Source of the DNA: Limnohabitans sp.
GTDB taxonomy: Bacteria; Pseudomonadota; Gammaproteobacteria; Burkholderiales; Burkholderiaceae_C
Length of the DNA stretch: 42,054 bases
Direction: 5' to 3'
Assembly (NCBI GenBank): GCA_021300495.1
Contig: JAJTDK010000006.1
Coordinates: 1 to 42,054, forward strand
Shown one piece after another: positions 9,029-18,014 of the stretch. Made by a program: the position numbers and the translations under genes. Numbering within the stretch: the stretch's first letter is position 1; each line of letters opens with the position of its first letter. The notes below the pieces were generated by a model. That model was not told the origin of the DNA. It was given only the letters and a program-made list of their open reading frames with translations, and made no database searches.

Positions 9029-9110
9029 CAAATTTCCTGACACAATTAGTCTTTCAACCCAAAATACCTGACCCCAAAATTCACCCCGTAAGATTTATTT
9101 GGACATGACC

Positions 9111-10733
9111 ATGAGCTTTGATTTCAGCACCCCTTACTCGTCTGCGCGCCTTCCCTTGTTTGCGCGAAACATTGTGTCCACCTCGCACCCGCTGGCTGCC
9201 CAAGCCGGTTTACGCATGATGCTCAAAGGTGGCAATGCAGTGGATGCAGCCATTGCGGCTGCCGCTGCCATGACCATCACAGAGCCCGTCAGCAACGGTT
9301 TAGGTTCTGATGCGTTTTGTATTTTGTGGGACGGCAAAAAACTGCACGGCCTGAATGCATCTGGACCTGCACCTCAGGCCTGGACCCCAGAGTATTTCCA
9401 CAAAAAATACGGCCACGATGCTGTCAACCCACCCAAGCGCGGCTGGGACTCTGTCACGGTTCCAGGCGCAGTGGGCGCATGGGCTGCCATGAGTGAAAAA
9501 TTTGGCAAACTGCCTTTTGCCGATCTGATGGAGCCTGCCATTGAAATTGCCGAGCGCGGTTATCTGATTCCTGTGGTGGTGCAACAAAAATGGGATGCGG
9601 CTACGCCATTGCTGCAGTCCTTGCCTGGCTTTACCGAAAGCTTTTTGCCATGGGGCCGTGCGCCGAATGTTGGTGAGTTGTTCCAATTCAAAGCGGCAGC
9701 CAGAGGCTTGCGTGCCATTGCCGAAACCAAGGGACGGGCTTTTTATGAAGGCGAAATTGCAGAAGCGCTGGTGCGCTTTTCTACGCAGCATGGTGGTGCC
9801 TTGTCCCTGCAAGATTTAGCGGCCTATCGACCTGAATGGGTTGAGCCCATTGCGCAAAACTACCGCGGCTACACCTTGCACGAAATTCCGCCAAATGGCC
9901 AAGGCATTGCGGCCCTCATCGCTTTGGGCATTTTGGAAAACTTCGACATTGCCAGCATGAAAGTTGACGGCATCGATTCTCAACATTTGCAAATTGAAGC
10001 CATGAAGTTGGCCTTTGCTGACGTGTACCGCTATGTGGCCGATCCACGCTACATGGAAGTCACACCGGCTCAAATGCTTGACCCTGCTTACTTGAAGAGC
10101 CGCGCCAAACTCATTGACATGAAGAAGGCGCAAGATTTCAAAGCGGGTAATCCTGTGAAGGGCGGCACCATTTACCTCACGGCCGCTGATGAAAACGGCA
10201 TGATGGTGAGCTTCATTCAAAGCAATTACATGGGCTTTGGATCGGGTGTGGTTGAACCTACTTTTGGCGTCAGCTTGCAAAACAGAGGCTTTGGCTTCAG
10301 CACCGATTTGAAGGGTGCCAATGCGGCCAATCTGGTCGCGCCTGGAAAGAAACCTTTCCAAACCATCATTCCTGCCTTCTTAACTCAAAATGGCCAACCC
10401 GTTATGAGTTATGGCGTGATGGGGGGCAACATGCAGCCTCAAGGCCATATGCAGACCTTGGTGCGCATGCTTGATTACGGTCAAAACCCGCAAACAGCTT
10501 GTGATGCTCCGCGCTGGCGCTACAACGCGGGCATGTCCATCAATGCCGAATCCAACATGGATCGCAACACGGTTCAAGGTCTGAACGATTTGGGACACGA
10601 ACTTGAATTGATCAATGACTCCTACCAAGACTTTGGTGCGGGTCAATTCATTTGGCGCATGGGTGATCCCAAAGTGCAGGGCTACATTGCGGCCTCCGAT
10701 CCAAGGCGTGATGGCCAGGCGGTTGGCTTTTGA
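9111..10733 (+). CDS. ggt: Gamma-glutamyltransferase family protein
   Basis: A 540-residue Ntn-hydrolase. The N-terminal part has VSTSHPLAAQAGLRML-type and GGNAVDAAIAAAAA motifs that open the large subunit. The autoprocessing nucleophile is most likely Thr353, in VKGGTIYLTAAD. The C-terminal part has MGFGSGVV and YGVMGGNMQPQGH, the oxyanion and substrate region. These enzymes cleave or transfer gamma-glutamyl groups from glutathione and related compounds; some members are cephalosporin or other gamma-glutamyl acylases. No signal peptide is seen, so the product is probably cytoplasmic, unlike the periplasmic enteric GGT. Starts at 9099 (TTG) and 9105 (ATG) are possible; I prefer ATG 9111, which gives the conserved N-terminus and has GGA at 9101-9103. 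Its stop overlaps the start of the following exporter gene. Confidence 0.88.
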   Translation: MSFDFSTPYSSARLPLFARNIVSTSHPLAAQAGLRMMLKGGNAVDAAIAAAAAMTITEPVSNGLGSDAFCILWDGKKLHGLNASGPAPQAWTPEYFHKKYGHDAVNPPKRGWDSVTVPGAVGAWAAMSEKFGKLPFADLMEPAIEIAERGYLIPVVVQQKWDAATPLLQSLPGFTESFLPWGRAPNVGELFQFKAAARGLRAIAETKGRAFYEGEIAEALVRFSTQHGGALSLQDLAAYRPEWVEPIAQNYRGYTLHEIPPNGQGIAALIALGILENFDIASMKVDGIDSQHLQIEAMKLAFADVYRYVADPRYMEVTPAQMLDPAYLKSRAKLIDMKKAQDFKAGNPVKGGTIYLTAADENGMMVSFIQSNYMGFGSGVVEPTFGVSLQNRGFGFSTDLKGANAANLVAPGKKPFQTIIPAFLTQNGQPVMSYGVMGGNMQPQGHMQTLVRMLDYGQNPQTACDAPRWRYNAGMSINAESNMDRNTVQGLNDLGHELELINDSYQDFGAGQFIWRMGDPKVQGYIAASDPRRDGQAVGF

Positions 10734-11635
10734 AACAAACCCCAGCTTCGAATTTCTCGTCGGGTTTGTTGTTGGCAGCCGCGGGCTCGATCGCATTCAG
10801 CGGCAAAGCGATCATTGTCAAGCTTGCGTACCTCCATGGTGTCGATGCCATCACCTTGGTGATGTTGCGCATGCTTTTCGCGCTGCCTTTTTTCATCGCC
10901 ATGGCTTGGTGGGCAGGCCGCGACCAAGCACAGCTGACGCGCACTGATTGGTTGGGTGTTTTAGGGCTTGGTTTTCTTGGATACTACCTTTCGAGCTTTC
11001 TCGATTTCTTAGGCTTGCAGTACATCAGCGCTTCCTTTGAACGCCTAATTTTGTACCTCAATCCCACCTTGGTATTGGTTTTGGGTTGGGTGCTTTACAA
11101 GCGCAAAATCACGTACCGTCAAGGCATGGCCATGGCCGTCAGTTACAGCGGTGTGTTGTTGGTGTTTGGCCATGAAGTCTCCTTGGTGGGTGACAACATT
11201 GGATTAGGTGCCATTTTGGTTTTTGGCAGCGCCATCACCTATGCCATTTACCTCACGTACAGCGGAGAACTTGTGCAGCGCTTGGGTTCATTGCGCTTGG
11301 CTGGCTTGGCCACCACGGTGGCCTGTTTTTTTTGCATTCTTCAGTTTGCGCTGCTCAAGCCGGTGGCTGCATTGAATGTGGTGCCTGAAGTCATTTGGCT
11401 GTCCATGTTGAATGCAACAGTCTGTACTGTTTTGCCGGTGCTCTTGATCATGATGGCCATTGAACGCATTGGGCCTGGCTTAACTTCGCAAATCGGCATG
11501 ATTGGCCCTTTGTCCACATTGACCATGGGCGCATTCTTTTTGAACGAAACTTTCAATCTTTGGATTTTGATGGGCACAGTTTTGGTTCTGGGCGGCGTGT
11601 TCTGGGTGACCAAAGCACCCAAAGTTGTTGAATGA
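10730..11635 (+). CDS. EamA/DMT-family inner-membrane transporter
   Basis: A 301-residue protein with ten hydrophobic helices in two EamA repeats, typical of drug/metabolite exporters. It starts with SSGLLLAAAGSIAFSGKAIIVKL, and the second repeat begins near ILVFGSAITYAIYLTYSG. The start is TTG at 10730, overlapping the TGA of the ggt gene (TTGA). No ATG precedes the first helix, so a non-ATG start is needed. Close coupling suggests it moves a compound made or used by the gamma-glutamyltransferase, for example an amino acid, but the substrate is unknown. Confidence 0.88.
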   Translation: MKQTPASNFSSGLLLAAAGSIAFSGKAIIVKLAYLHGVDAITLVMLRMLFALPFFIAMAWWAGRDQAQLTRTDWLGVLGLGFLGYYLSSFLDFLGLQYISASFERLILYLNPTLVLVLGWVLYKRKITYRQGMAMAVSYSGVLLVFGHEVSLVGDNIGLGAILVFGSAITYAIYLTYSGELVQRLGSLRLAGLATTVACFFCILQFALLKPVAALNVVPEVIWLSMLNATVCTVLPVLLIMMAIERIGPGLTSQIGMIGPLSTLTMGAFFLNETFNLWILMGTVLVLGGVFWVTKAPKVVE

Positions 11636-11639
11636 ATTT

Positions 11640-11652
11640 GACCTCAGTGGTC
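11640..11652. promoter_or_regulatory. Dyad-symmetric candidate operator upstream of the SDR gene
   Basis: GACC-TCAGT-GGTC is a 4+4 inverted repeat with a 5-base spacer in the 39-base gap before the SDR gene. It partly resembles the dyad at 9016-9028 (GAC half-sites and the same spacing). It could be a regulator site or chance. Confidence 0.22.
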
Positions 11653-11674
11653 TAACTTTTTTGAAGGAGTCATC

Positions 11675-12472
11675 ATGGATTTAGGAATTCAAGGCAAGTG
11701 GGCTTTGGTGGGCGGCGCCAGCAAGGGCTTAGGCTGGGGCTGCGCACGTGCACTGGCCTTAGAGGGTGTCAACGTTGTCATGGTGGCGCGTGGTGCTGAT
11801 GTTTTAAACCAAGCCGTAGCAGATTTGCAAAAAGAAGCGCCTGGCGTGAAGTTGCTGCCCGTGGCGGCTGACATCACCACGGAAGCTGGCCGAGCCGCTT
11901 TATTTGCAGTGCCTGGTGGCCCTGGCAAAGACTTTGACATTGTGGTGACCAATGCGGGCGGACCGCCTCCCGGCGATTTTCGCAGTTGGGACCGCGAGGC
12001 TTGGATCAAAGCCTTAGACGCCAACATGCTGACGCCCATTGAGCTGATCAAGGCCACTGTGGATGGCATGGCGGCAAGGGGCTTTGGCCGCATTGTGAAC
12101 ATCACCTCCAGCTCCGTCAAATCGCCCATTGACATTCTGGGCTTGTCGAATGGTGCACGAAGTGGCTTGACGGGTTTTGTGGCCGGTGTTGCACGCACCA
12201 AAATTGCAGCGCAAGGCGTCACCATCAATAACATCTTGCCTGGTAAATTTGACACCGATCGAATTCGTGCCAATGTCGAAGTCACTGCGCAAAAAATGGG
12301 CAAGTCGGTGGCAGAAATTCGTGCACTGCAACAATCTCAGGTGCCGGCAGGCCGTTACGGCACACCGCAAGAATTTGGATCGCTGTGTGCGTACATTTGC
12401 AGCCAACAAGCGTCTTACATCACAGGCCAAAACTTCTTGACCGACGGTGGTGCCTACCCAGGTACTTATTGA
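11675..12472 (+). CDS. Atypical short-chain dehydrogenase/reductase (3-oxoacyl-ACP-reductase-like)
   Basis: A 265-residue Rossmann-fold protein. The cofactor loop is VGGASKGLG (residues 12-20, a variant TGxxxGxG), NAG is at 93-95, an Asn at 117 and a serine cluster at 145-147. The position of the catalytic Tyr-x3-Lys is occupied by Ser158 and Arg162 (SNGAR). This matches the divergent group of reductase-like SDR proteins that lack the standard tetrad, so catalysis by the ordinary mechanism is doubtful. The C-terminus has the usual DGGAYPGTY. Ribosome binding site AAGGAG at 11663-11668 supports the ATG at 11675. It lies in the same direction as the ggt and EamA genes, 39 bases downstream. The substrate is unknown. 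Confidence 0.9.
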   Translation: MDLGIQGKWALVGGASKGLGWGCARALALEGVNVVMVARGADVLNQAVADLQKEAPGVKLLPVAADITTEAGRAALFAVPGGPGKDFDIVVTNAGGPPPGDFRSWDREAWIKALDANMLTPIELIKATVDGMAARGFGRIVNITSSSVKSPIDILGLSNGARSGLTGFVAGVARTKIAAQGVTINNILPGKFDTDRIRANVEVTAQKMGKSVAEIRALQQSQVPAGRYGTPQEFGSLCAYICSQQASYITGQNFLTDGGAYPGTY

Positions 12473-12518
12473 CGCTTCGCAAGCTGCATGCGCCTCGCAC
12501 GCTGGCCTCAATTGGGAG

Positions 12519-13424
12519 TCAATTGGCGCGCCGTGAGGACACCAGAATGCCACTCACAATGAGGCCAAAAGCCGCAAGGTGATAGATCTGGGGCAGGTCG
12601 CCTAAGAACACAGAAGACATGATGGCGGCAAACAGCGGTGTGAGGTTGGCAAAGAAGCCTGCCACCGCTGGTCCAGCAGTTTGCACACCCAAACCCCAGC
12701 ATCTGTAGGCTAACACCGCAGGGCCGATGGCTACAAAAGCAAGCGCTGCATAAAGGGGCAGGCCCCAAGTGATGTGTGCATCTGTTAAGGCCCATTCCGC
12801 CCCTGAAAACATGCCCGCCCACCCTAGGCCAAATATGACCTGTGCCATCAGGAATGCGGCCCAATTGTTTCGAATTTCGTCGGGTTCGTTGCGCTGTGTT
12901 AAGAGCCAGCTGTAAATGGCCCAGCAGGCAGTGGCCAGCAAAATATAAATGTCGCCCACCACGAAGCTGACCTGCAGCAGTTGCTCTGCATCACCGCGCG
13001 ATAAAACCACCAACACCCCCGCAATGGAGAGCCCTGCGCCCAGCCACTGTGCACGCCGCACAGGCGTCTTAAAAAACAAGGCGCCGATGGCCAGCATGAA
13101 CACGGGGGTGCTGGCCGCCACCAAGGTCACGTTGAGTGGGGTGGAGGTTTGCAATGCCAAATACTGCAGCGCGTTGTAGCAACCCACGCCTAACAAACTC
13201 AGCAGAGCAAACCTGCGCCAGTACGGCCAGAGCGGGCTGCTGGGTTTGAGCAAATGCCAAGCTAGGGGAAGAAGGATGAAAAAAGCAATCGCCCAACGCA
13301 AAAAATTGAGGGTGATGGGCGGTACCAAGTCGCTTACCAATCGGCCCACTACGGCGTTGCCGGCCCAAAGCAGTGGCGGAACGGTGAGCATGAGAGCAGT
13401 GCCAACAGAGAGTTTTTGTGTCAT
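12519..13424 (-). CDS. EamA/DMT-family inner-membrane transporter
   Basis: A 301-residue protein with ten predicted helices and two EamA domains. It starts with MLTVPPLLWAGNAVVGRLVSD and carries NFLRWAIAFFILLPLAW, the usual beginning of the first repeat. The second repeat begins near GDIYILLATACWAIYSWLL. It probably exports amino acids or other small metabolites; the substrate cannot be told from sequence. The gene is convergent with the SDR gene (46 bases apart) and divergent from the quinone oxidoreductase gene. It is only distantly similar to the other EamA protein at 10730-11635, so it is not a recent duplicate. Confidence 0.9.
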   Translation of the reverse strand: MTQKLSVGTALMLTVPPLLWAGNAVVGRLVSDLVPPITLNFLRWAIAFFILLPLAWHLLKPSSPLWPYWRRFALLSLLGVGCYNALQYLALQTSTPLNVTLVAASTPVFMLAIGALFFKTPVRRAQWLGAGLSIAGVLVVLSRGDAEQLLQVSFVVGDIYILLATACWAIYSWLLTQRNEPDEIRNNWAAFLMAQVIFGLGWAGMFSGAEWALTDAHITWGLPLYAALAFVAIGPAVLAYRCWGLGVQTAGPAVAGFFANLTPLFAAIMSSVFLGDLPQIYHLAAFGLIVSGILVSSRRAN

Positions 13425-13558
13425 GCCCGTGACTTTAACGGCAACGCAAGGACTGTGTTGTCACGCAGGGTCATTCGATTCGTGGCAAAGTAGCGGACAA
13501 AGTGATTTTGGCTTCAACACAAATCACACCACAATTTTCATTCAATCAGGAGAATCGC

Positions 13559-14542
13559 ATGAGCTTAGCTGTCCAAATCGACCAAAACGGTGGCCCAGAA
13601 CAACTCAAATTGGTTGACGTTAAAGTCGGCCAACCCGGCCCTGGCGAAATTCGCATTCGCCACAAAGCCATTGGCTTGAACTTCATCGACGTTTACCAAC
13701 GCAGCGGTTTGTACGCCTTGCCCATGCCTTTGAAGTTGGGCATGGAAGCTTCGGGCATTGTTGAGGCCGTGGGCGAAGGCGTCACGCACCTCAAGGTGGG
13801 CGACCGTGCAGCCTATGCCAGCCAACCCCCAGGCAGTTATTGCGAAGAGCGCGTCATGCCCGCCAAGTGCGTTTGTAAATTGCCAGACGATATTTCTTTT
13901 GAAACTGGCGCCGCCATGATGCTCAAGGGACTTACCGCACAGTACTTGCTTTTGAAAACACGTCCCGTTGAAGGCTTGCAAGCCGGCGATCATGTGTTGT
14001 TCCATGCTGCAGCGGGTGGTGTGGGCCTGATTGCTTGTCAATGGGGCAAGGCTTTGGGTTTTCGCATGATTGGCACAGCAGGCTCTGACGCCAAATGCCA
14101 ATTGGCAATTGCCAATGGCGCTGAGCATTGCATCAATTACAGCTCTGAAGACTTCTTGGCGCGCGTGAAAGAAATCACGGGTGGAAAAGGTTTGAAAGTG
14201 GTTTACGACTCTGTAGGCAAAGACACTTGGGAAAAATCGCTCGATTGCTTGCGTCCTTTTGGGTTGATGGCGACTTTCGGCAATGCCTCTGGTGCAGTGC
14301 CGCCATTTGCACCGGGGGTTTTGGGTGTCAAAGGTTCTTTGTATGTCACGCGACAAACCTTGTTCAGTCACATCACCACGCGCGAAAGCACGCAAGCCAT
14401 GGCCGACGATTTGTTTGCCGTGGTGCAAAGTGGCAAGGTGAAAATTCACATTGATCAAACCTTCCCTTTGGCACAAGTGCAAGAAGCACACCGTGCGCTG
14501 GAAGCCCGCAAAACAACGGGTTGCACCATCCTCACTTTGTAA
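13559..14542 (+). CDS. qor: NADPH:quinone oxidoreductase, zinc-independent MDR family
   Basis: A 327-residue medium-chain dehydrogenase/reductase similar to E. coli QorA. The N-terminal GroES-like domain has IGLNFIDVYQRSGLY, the quinone-reductase signature, and lacks the catalytic zinc ligands. The nucleotide domain has AAAGGVGLIACQWGKALG near residues 148-165. It reduces quinones with NADPH in the cytoplasm. The frame is open upstream to 13502, but ATG 13559 is preceded by AGGAGA and gives the normal N-terminus. It is followed by an intrinsic terminator at 14562-14585 and appears to be a single-gene unit. Confidence 0.93.
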   Translation: MSLAVQIDQNGGPEQLKLVDVKVGQPGPGEIRIRHKAIGLNFIDVYQRSGLYALPMPLKLGMEASGIVEAVGEGVTHLKVGDRAAYASQPPGSYCEERVMPAKCVCKLPDDISFETGAAMMLKGLTAQYLLLKTRPVEGLQAGDHVLFHAAAGGVGLIACQWGKALGFRMIGTAGSDAKCQLAIANGAEHCINYSSEDFLARVKEITGGKGLKVVYDSVGKDTWEKSLDCLRPFGLMATFGNASGAVPPFAPGVLGVKGSLYVTRQTLFSHITTRESTQAMADDLFAVVQSGKVKIHIDQTFPLAQVQEAHRALEARKTTGCTILTL

Positions 14543-14561
14543 TTACCAGCTTTGCAAAATC

Positions 14562-14585
14562 AAAGGCACCCTCGGGTGCCTTTTT
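14562..14585 (+). terminator. Intrinsic terminator of the quinone oxidoreductase gene
   Basis: A perfect 9-bp stem AAAGGCACC / GGTGCCTTT with a CTCG loop is followed by further T residues, 19 bases after the stop codon. The A-run on the left side may also serve the convergent lspA transcript in part. Confidence 0.9.
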
Positions 14586-14617
14586 CAATGTAACTTAGCT
14601 CAGCGGATGTAGCAATG

Positions 14618-15121
14618 TCAACGAGCCCGTCGAACACGCAGCAGTTCGTCCAAGATCAGCAGGCATGCACCCATCGTGATGGCACTGTCGGCCACATTGA
14701 AAGCAGGGAAGTGCCAAGTACCGTAGTAGAAGTCTAGAAAATCTATGACGTGGCTGTAAAGCACACGGTCGACCACATTGCCAACGGCCCCACCCAACAG
14801 CAGAGACAAGGCCAAGCAAAACAACGTTTGACCGGCATGCATGCGCAACAAATAAACCATGACCAATGCAGCGACAGTCCCTAGTCCTGTAAAGAACCAA
14901 CGCTGCCAACCGCCTGCATCGGCCAAGAAAGAAAACGCAGCACCTGCGTTGTGCACGCGGACCAAATTAAAGAAGGAAGTGATGGGCAAAGATTCGCCCA
15001 ACTGGAAAGCACCCACGATGGCAATTTTGGTAAGCTGGTCCAGCAAAAAAATGACCAGCGCAACGCCCAACCAGAGCCAAACGCCCGCCCCTGATTTGAA
15101 TGCGCTTTTACTTTTAGCCAT
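14618..15121 (-). CDS. lspA: Lipoprotein signal peptidase LspA
   Basis: A 167-residue membrane aspartyl protease with four helices. It cleaves the signal peptide of prolipoproteins after diacylglyceryl modification. The catalytic aspartates are visible as D118 in GNVVDRV and D145 in FNVADSAI, and NAGAAFSF (residues 58-65) is also conserved. The gene follows ileS after 26 bases on the same strand, the normal ribF-ileS-lspA order of proteobacteria. The substrates it matures are those moved by the Lol system encoded at 3191-5150 and 30156-30845. Confidence 0.96.
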   Translation of the reverse strand: MAKSKSAFKSGAGVWLWLGVALVIFLLDQLTKIAIVGAFQLGESLPITSFFNLVRVHNAGAAFSFLADAGGWQRWFFTGLGTVAALVMVYLLRMHAGQTLFCLALSLLLGGAVGNVVDRVLYSHVIDFLDFYYGTWHFPAFNVADSAITMGACLLILDELLRVRRAR

Positions 15122-15147
15122 ATTGCTGGAGGTTTGCGCCTGCTGGC

Positions 15148-18003
15148 TTAAGCAAATAAACGCTTCTCACCCGAGCCATGCAGGTTGCTGTCACAACGTC
15201 CGCACAGTGTGGGATGTGCGGGGTTCACGCCCACATCGGGCGAGTAATGCCAGCAGCGGTCGCACTTGGTGTCTTGGCTGACAGAAACCTTGGCGACCAA
15301 TTCGGAACCTTCTTCCAGGTTGAGTTGCGACGTGATGAATACAAACTTCAAGTCATTTCCCAAACTGGCCAACAAGGCATGGTCTTCAGGTCCAACTTGC
15401 AAGTTGACAGAAGCTTGCAATGAAGCGCCCACTTGGCCATCGGCGCGCAAGGCTTCAATGTCTTTGTTCACTTGATCGCGAATTTCGCGAATGCGTGACC
15501 ACTTGGCCAGCAGCGCTTCATTGGGTGTACCCAAGTCGCTGAAGGTTTCCATGAAGATCGATTCAGAACTGCCAAAGCTTTGCCACGCTTCTTCGGCGGT
15601 AAAACTTAAGAACGGCGCCATCAAGCGCAGCATGGCATGTGTGATGCGGTACAGGACTGTTTGAGCAGATCGGCGCGCCAAGGATTTCGGAGCACTGGTG
15701 TAGAGGCGGTCTTTCAACACGTCTAAGTAGAATGCGCCCAAATCTTCCGAGCAATAGATTTGTAATTTGGACACCACCGGGTGGAATTCATAGGCCTTGA
15801 AGTGCACCAAAATATCGGCTTGCAATTGAGCTGCGCGGCTCAATGCAAAGCGATCAATTTCCAACAAATCGGCATCGGCTACGGCGTCTTTGGCAGGATC
15901 GAAGTCGCTGACGTTGGCCAACAAGAAGCGCATGGTGTTGCGAATTCGGCGATAGGCATCGACCACGCGCGCCAAAATTTTGTCGTCGATGTTGAGATCG
16001 CCGGAATAGTCGGTAGAGGCCACCCACAAGCGCACAATTTCTGCGCCCATCTTGTCGCTGATCTCTTGAGGCGCCATCACATTGCCCAAGCTCTTGCTCA
16101 TCTTGCGGCCTTGACCGTCGGTGGCAAAACCGTGTGTGAGCAAACCGCGGTAAGGCGCACGATCGTAGAGCGCACAGCCCAACAACAGAGAGCTGTGGAA
16201 CCATCCTCGGTGTTGGTCGTGGCCTTCTAAGTACAAGTCTGCTTCAGGGCCAACGTCGTGGAAGGGTGCGCGATCGTATGCCGCTTTGTGGCTGCCGCGA
16301 AGAACGTGTTGGAAGGTAGAGCCCGAGTCAAACCACACTTCTAAGATGTCGGTGCTCTTGGTGTAGCTAGGGGCATCGACCGAACCTAAAATTTCTTCTG
16401 CTGTGGCACGGCTCCAAGCTTCAATGCCGCCTTTTTCAACGATGTCGGCCGCTTGGTCCAAAATTTCCATGGTGCGGGGATGCAACTCGCCAGAGTCTTT
16501 GTGCAAGAAGAAGGGCACGGGAACGCCCCAACTGCGCTGACGCGAAATGCACCAGTCAGGCCGGTAGGCAATCATGTCGCGCAAACGGGTCTTGCCGTTT
16601 TCGGGATAGAAATTGGTTTGGTCGATGGCATCTAGTGCCAACTGACGCAAGGTTTTGGGTGCTTTGTCTTTGGTGAAAACGCCAGAGCCTTCGTCCATGC
16701 GCACAAACCACTGCGCTGCCGCTCGGTAAATGACAGGTGTTTTGTGGCGCCAGCAATGTGGGTAGCTGTGCGTGATGCCGTAGGTGGCCATTAGGCGATT
16801 GCTTTCGCCCAGCACTTCAATGATGCGGGGGCAAGCTTTCCAAATGTTCATGCCGCCAAACAAAGGCAAGTCTTCTGCATAGCTACCGTTGCCTTGAACA
16901 GGGTTCAAGATGTCGTCATAGGCCAGACCATTGGCCACGCAAGAATTAAAGTCATCGACACCATAAGCGGGTGAAGAGTGAACGATGCCCGTGCCATCTT
17001 GCGCACTGACGTACTCGGCCACATAGACTGGCGAGAAGCGTTTGTAGCCTTCGTGAACATCGTACAAGGGGTGTTTGAAATTCAAGCCGCCCAGTTTGTC
17101 GCCGGTGGTGGTGGCCACCACTTGGCCTTCTAACTTGTAGCGCTCCAAACATTTTTCGACCAAAGACTCGGCCAAGACCAAGAGGCCTTTGTCGGTGTTG
17201 ACCAAGGCGTAAACCAATTCGGGGTTGACATTCAATGCTTGGTTGGCAGGCAAGGTCCAAGCGGTGGTCGTCCAAATGACCGCGAAGGCCGATTTGGACG
17301 AGTCGGGCAGGGCGCTAAGGCCAAACGCCTTGGCCAGTGCTGCGTTGTCGGCCGCTTCAAAGGCAACATCCAGGGTGTCGCTTTTTTTGTCGGCGTATTC
17401 AATTTCAAATTCGGCCAAGGATGAGCCACAGTCGAAACACCAGTAAACAGGCTTCAAGCCGCGGTACACAAAGCCACGTTCAATGACGCGTTTGAAAGCG
17501 CGAATTTCGCCGGCTTCGTTGGCAAAATCCATGGTGCGATAAGGACGCTCCCAATCTCCCAACACGCCCAAGCGTTTGAAGTCTTCGCGCTGCTGATCAA
17601 TTTGCTCGGAGGCAAAGGCGCGGCTCTTGGCCTGCATGTCGTCGCGACTCAGTTTGCGGCCATGCAATTTTTCAATGGCGTTTTCAATGGGCAAGCCGTG
17701 GCAGTCCCAGCCGGGAATGTATTGCGCGTCAAAGCCCGCCAATTGCTTGGACTTGACGATCATGTCTTTGAGCACTTTGTTCAGGGCGTGACCAATGTGC
17801 AATTTGCCATTGGCATACGGCGGTCCATCGTGCAAAACAAACAAGGGGGCGCCTTGGCGGGCAAGACGCAGTTTTTTGTACAGGCCTTGATCGCTCCAAG
17901 CTTTGGCCCAAGCAGGCTCACGTTTAGGCAAATCGCCGCGCATTGCAAACGCGGTGTCGGGCATGTTCAGAGTGGCACGGTAATTTGTTTTTTGTTCGGA
18001 CAT
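15148..18003 (-). CDS. ileS: Isoleucyl-tRNA synthetase
   Basis: A 951-residue class I aminoacyl-tRNA synthetase, full length. It charges tRNA-Ile with isoleucine. HIGH is at residues 69-72 and KMSKS at about 634-638. Between them is the CP1 editing domain, with [15 protein letters not shown] and the [16 protein letters not shown] signature. The C-terminal zinc finger has CDRCW and CGRC, the bacterial type. The start ATG at 18003 is 11 bases from the ribF stop, so co-transcription with ribF and lspA is expected. No T-box or other leader is visible in front. Confidence 0.98.
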   Translation of the reverse strand: MSEQKTNYRATLNMPDTAFAMRGDLPKREPAWAKAWSDQGLYKKLRLARQGAPLFVLHDGPPYANGKLHIGHALNKVLKDMIVKSKQLAGFDAQYIPGWDCHGLPIENAIEKLHGRKLSRDDMQAKSRAFASEQIDQQREDFKRLGVLGDWERPYRTMDFANEAGEIRAFKRVIERGFVYRGLKPVYWCFDCGSSLAEFEIEYADKKSDTLDVAFEAADNAALAKAFGLSALPDSSKSAFAVIWTTTAWTLPANQALNVNPELVYALVNTDKGLLVLAESLVEKCLERYKLEGQVVATTTGDKLGGLNFKHPLYDVHEGYKRFSPVYVAEYVSAQDGTGIVHSSPAYGVDDFNSCVANGLAYDDILNPVQGNGSYAEDLPLFGGMNIWKACPRIIEVLGESNRLMATYGITHSYPHCWRHKTPVIYRAAAQWFVRMDEGSGVFTKDKAPKTLRQLALDAIDQTNFYPENGKTRLRDMIAYRPDWCISRQRSWGVPVPFFLHKDSGELHPRTMEILDQAADIVEKGGIEAWSRATAEEILGSVDAPSYTKSTDILEVWFDSGSTFQHVLRGSHKAAYDRAPFHDVGPEADLYLEGHDQHRGWFHSSLLLGCALYDRAPYRGLLTHGFATDGQGRKMSKSLGNVMAPQEISDKMGAEIVRLWVASTDYSGDLNIDDKILARVVDAYRRIRNTMRFLLANVSDFDPAKDAVADADLLEIDRFALSRAAQLQADILVHFKAYEFHPVVSKLQIYCSEDLGAFYLDVLKDRLYTSAPKSLARRSAQTVLYRITHAMLRLMAPFLSFTAEEAWQSFGSSESIFMETFSDLGTPNEALLAKWSRIREIRDQVNKDIEALRADGQVGASLQASVNLQVGPEDHALLASLGNDLKFVFITSQLNLEEGSELVAKVSVSQDTKCDRCWHYSPDVGVNPAHPTLCGRCDSNLHGSGEKRLFA

Positions 18004-18014
18004 TGTTCAAAGCG

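Noticed and set aside
9020-9048. A -35/-10 promoter (TTGAGG, 17 bases, CAATTA) before ggt
   Set aside because: The -10 match is too poor; only the dyad was kept as a low-confidence site.
11689-12303. A 204-codon frame antisense to the SDR gene
   Set aside because: No domain seen and fully within the confidently assigned SDR gene.
13565-14491. A 308-codon open frame antisense to the quinone oxidoreductase gene
   Set aside because: It lies wholly inside a gene with clear family motifs on the other strand, and its translation is rich in His, Cys and Gln with no recognisable domain; a codon-bias shadow.
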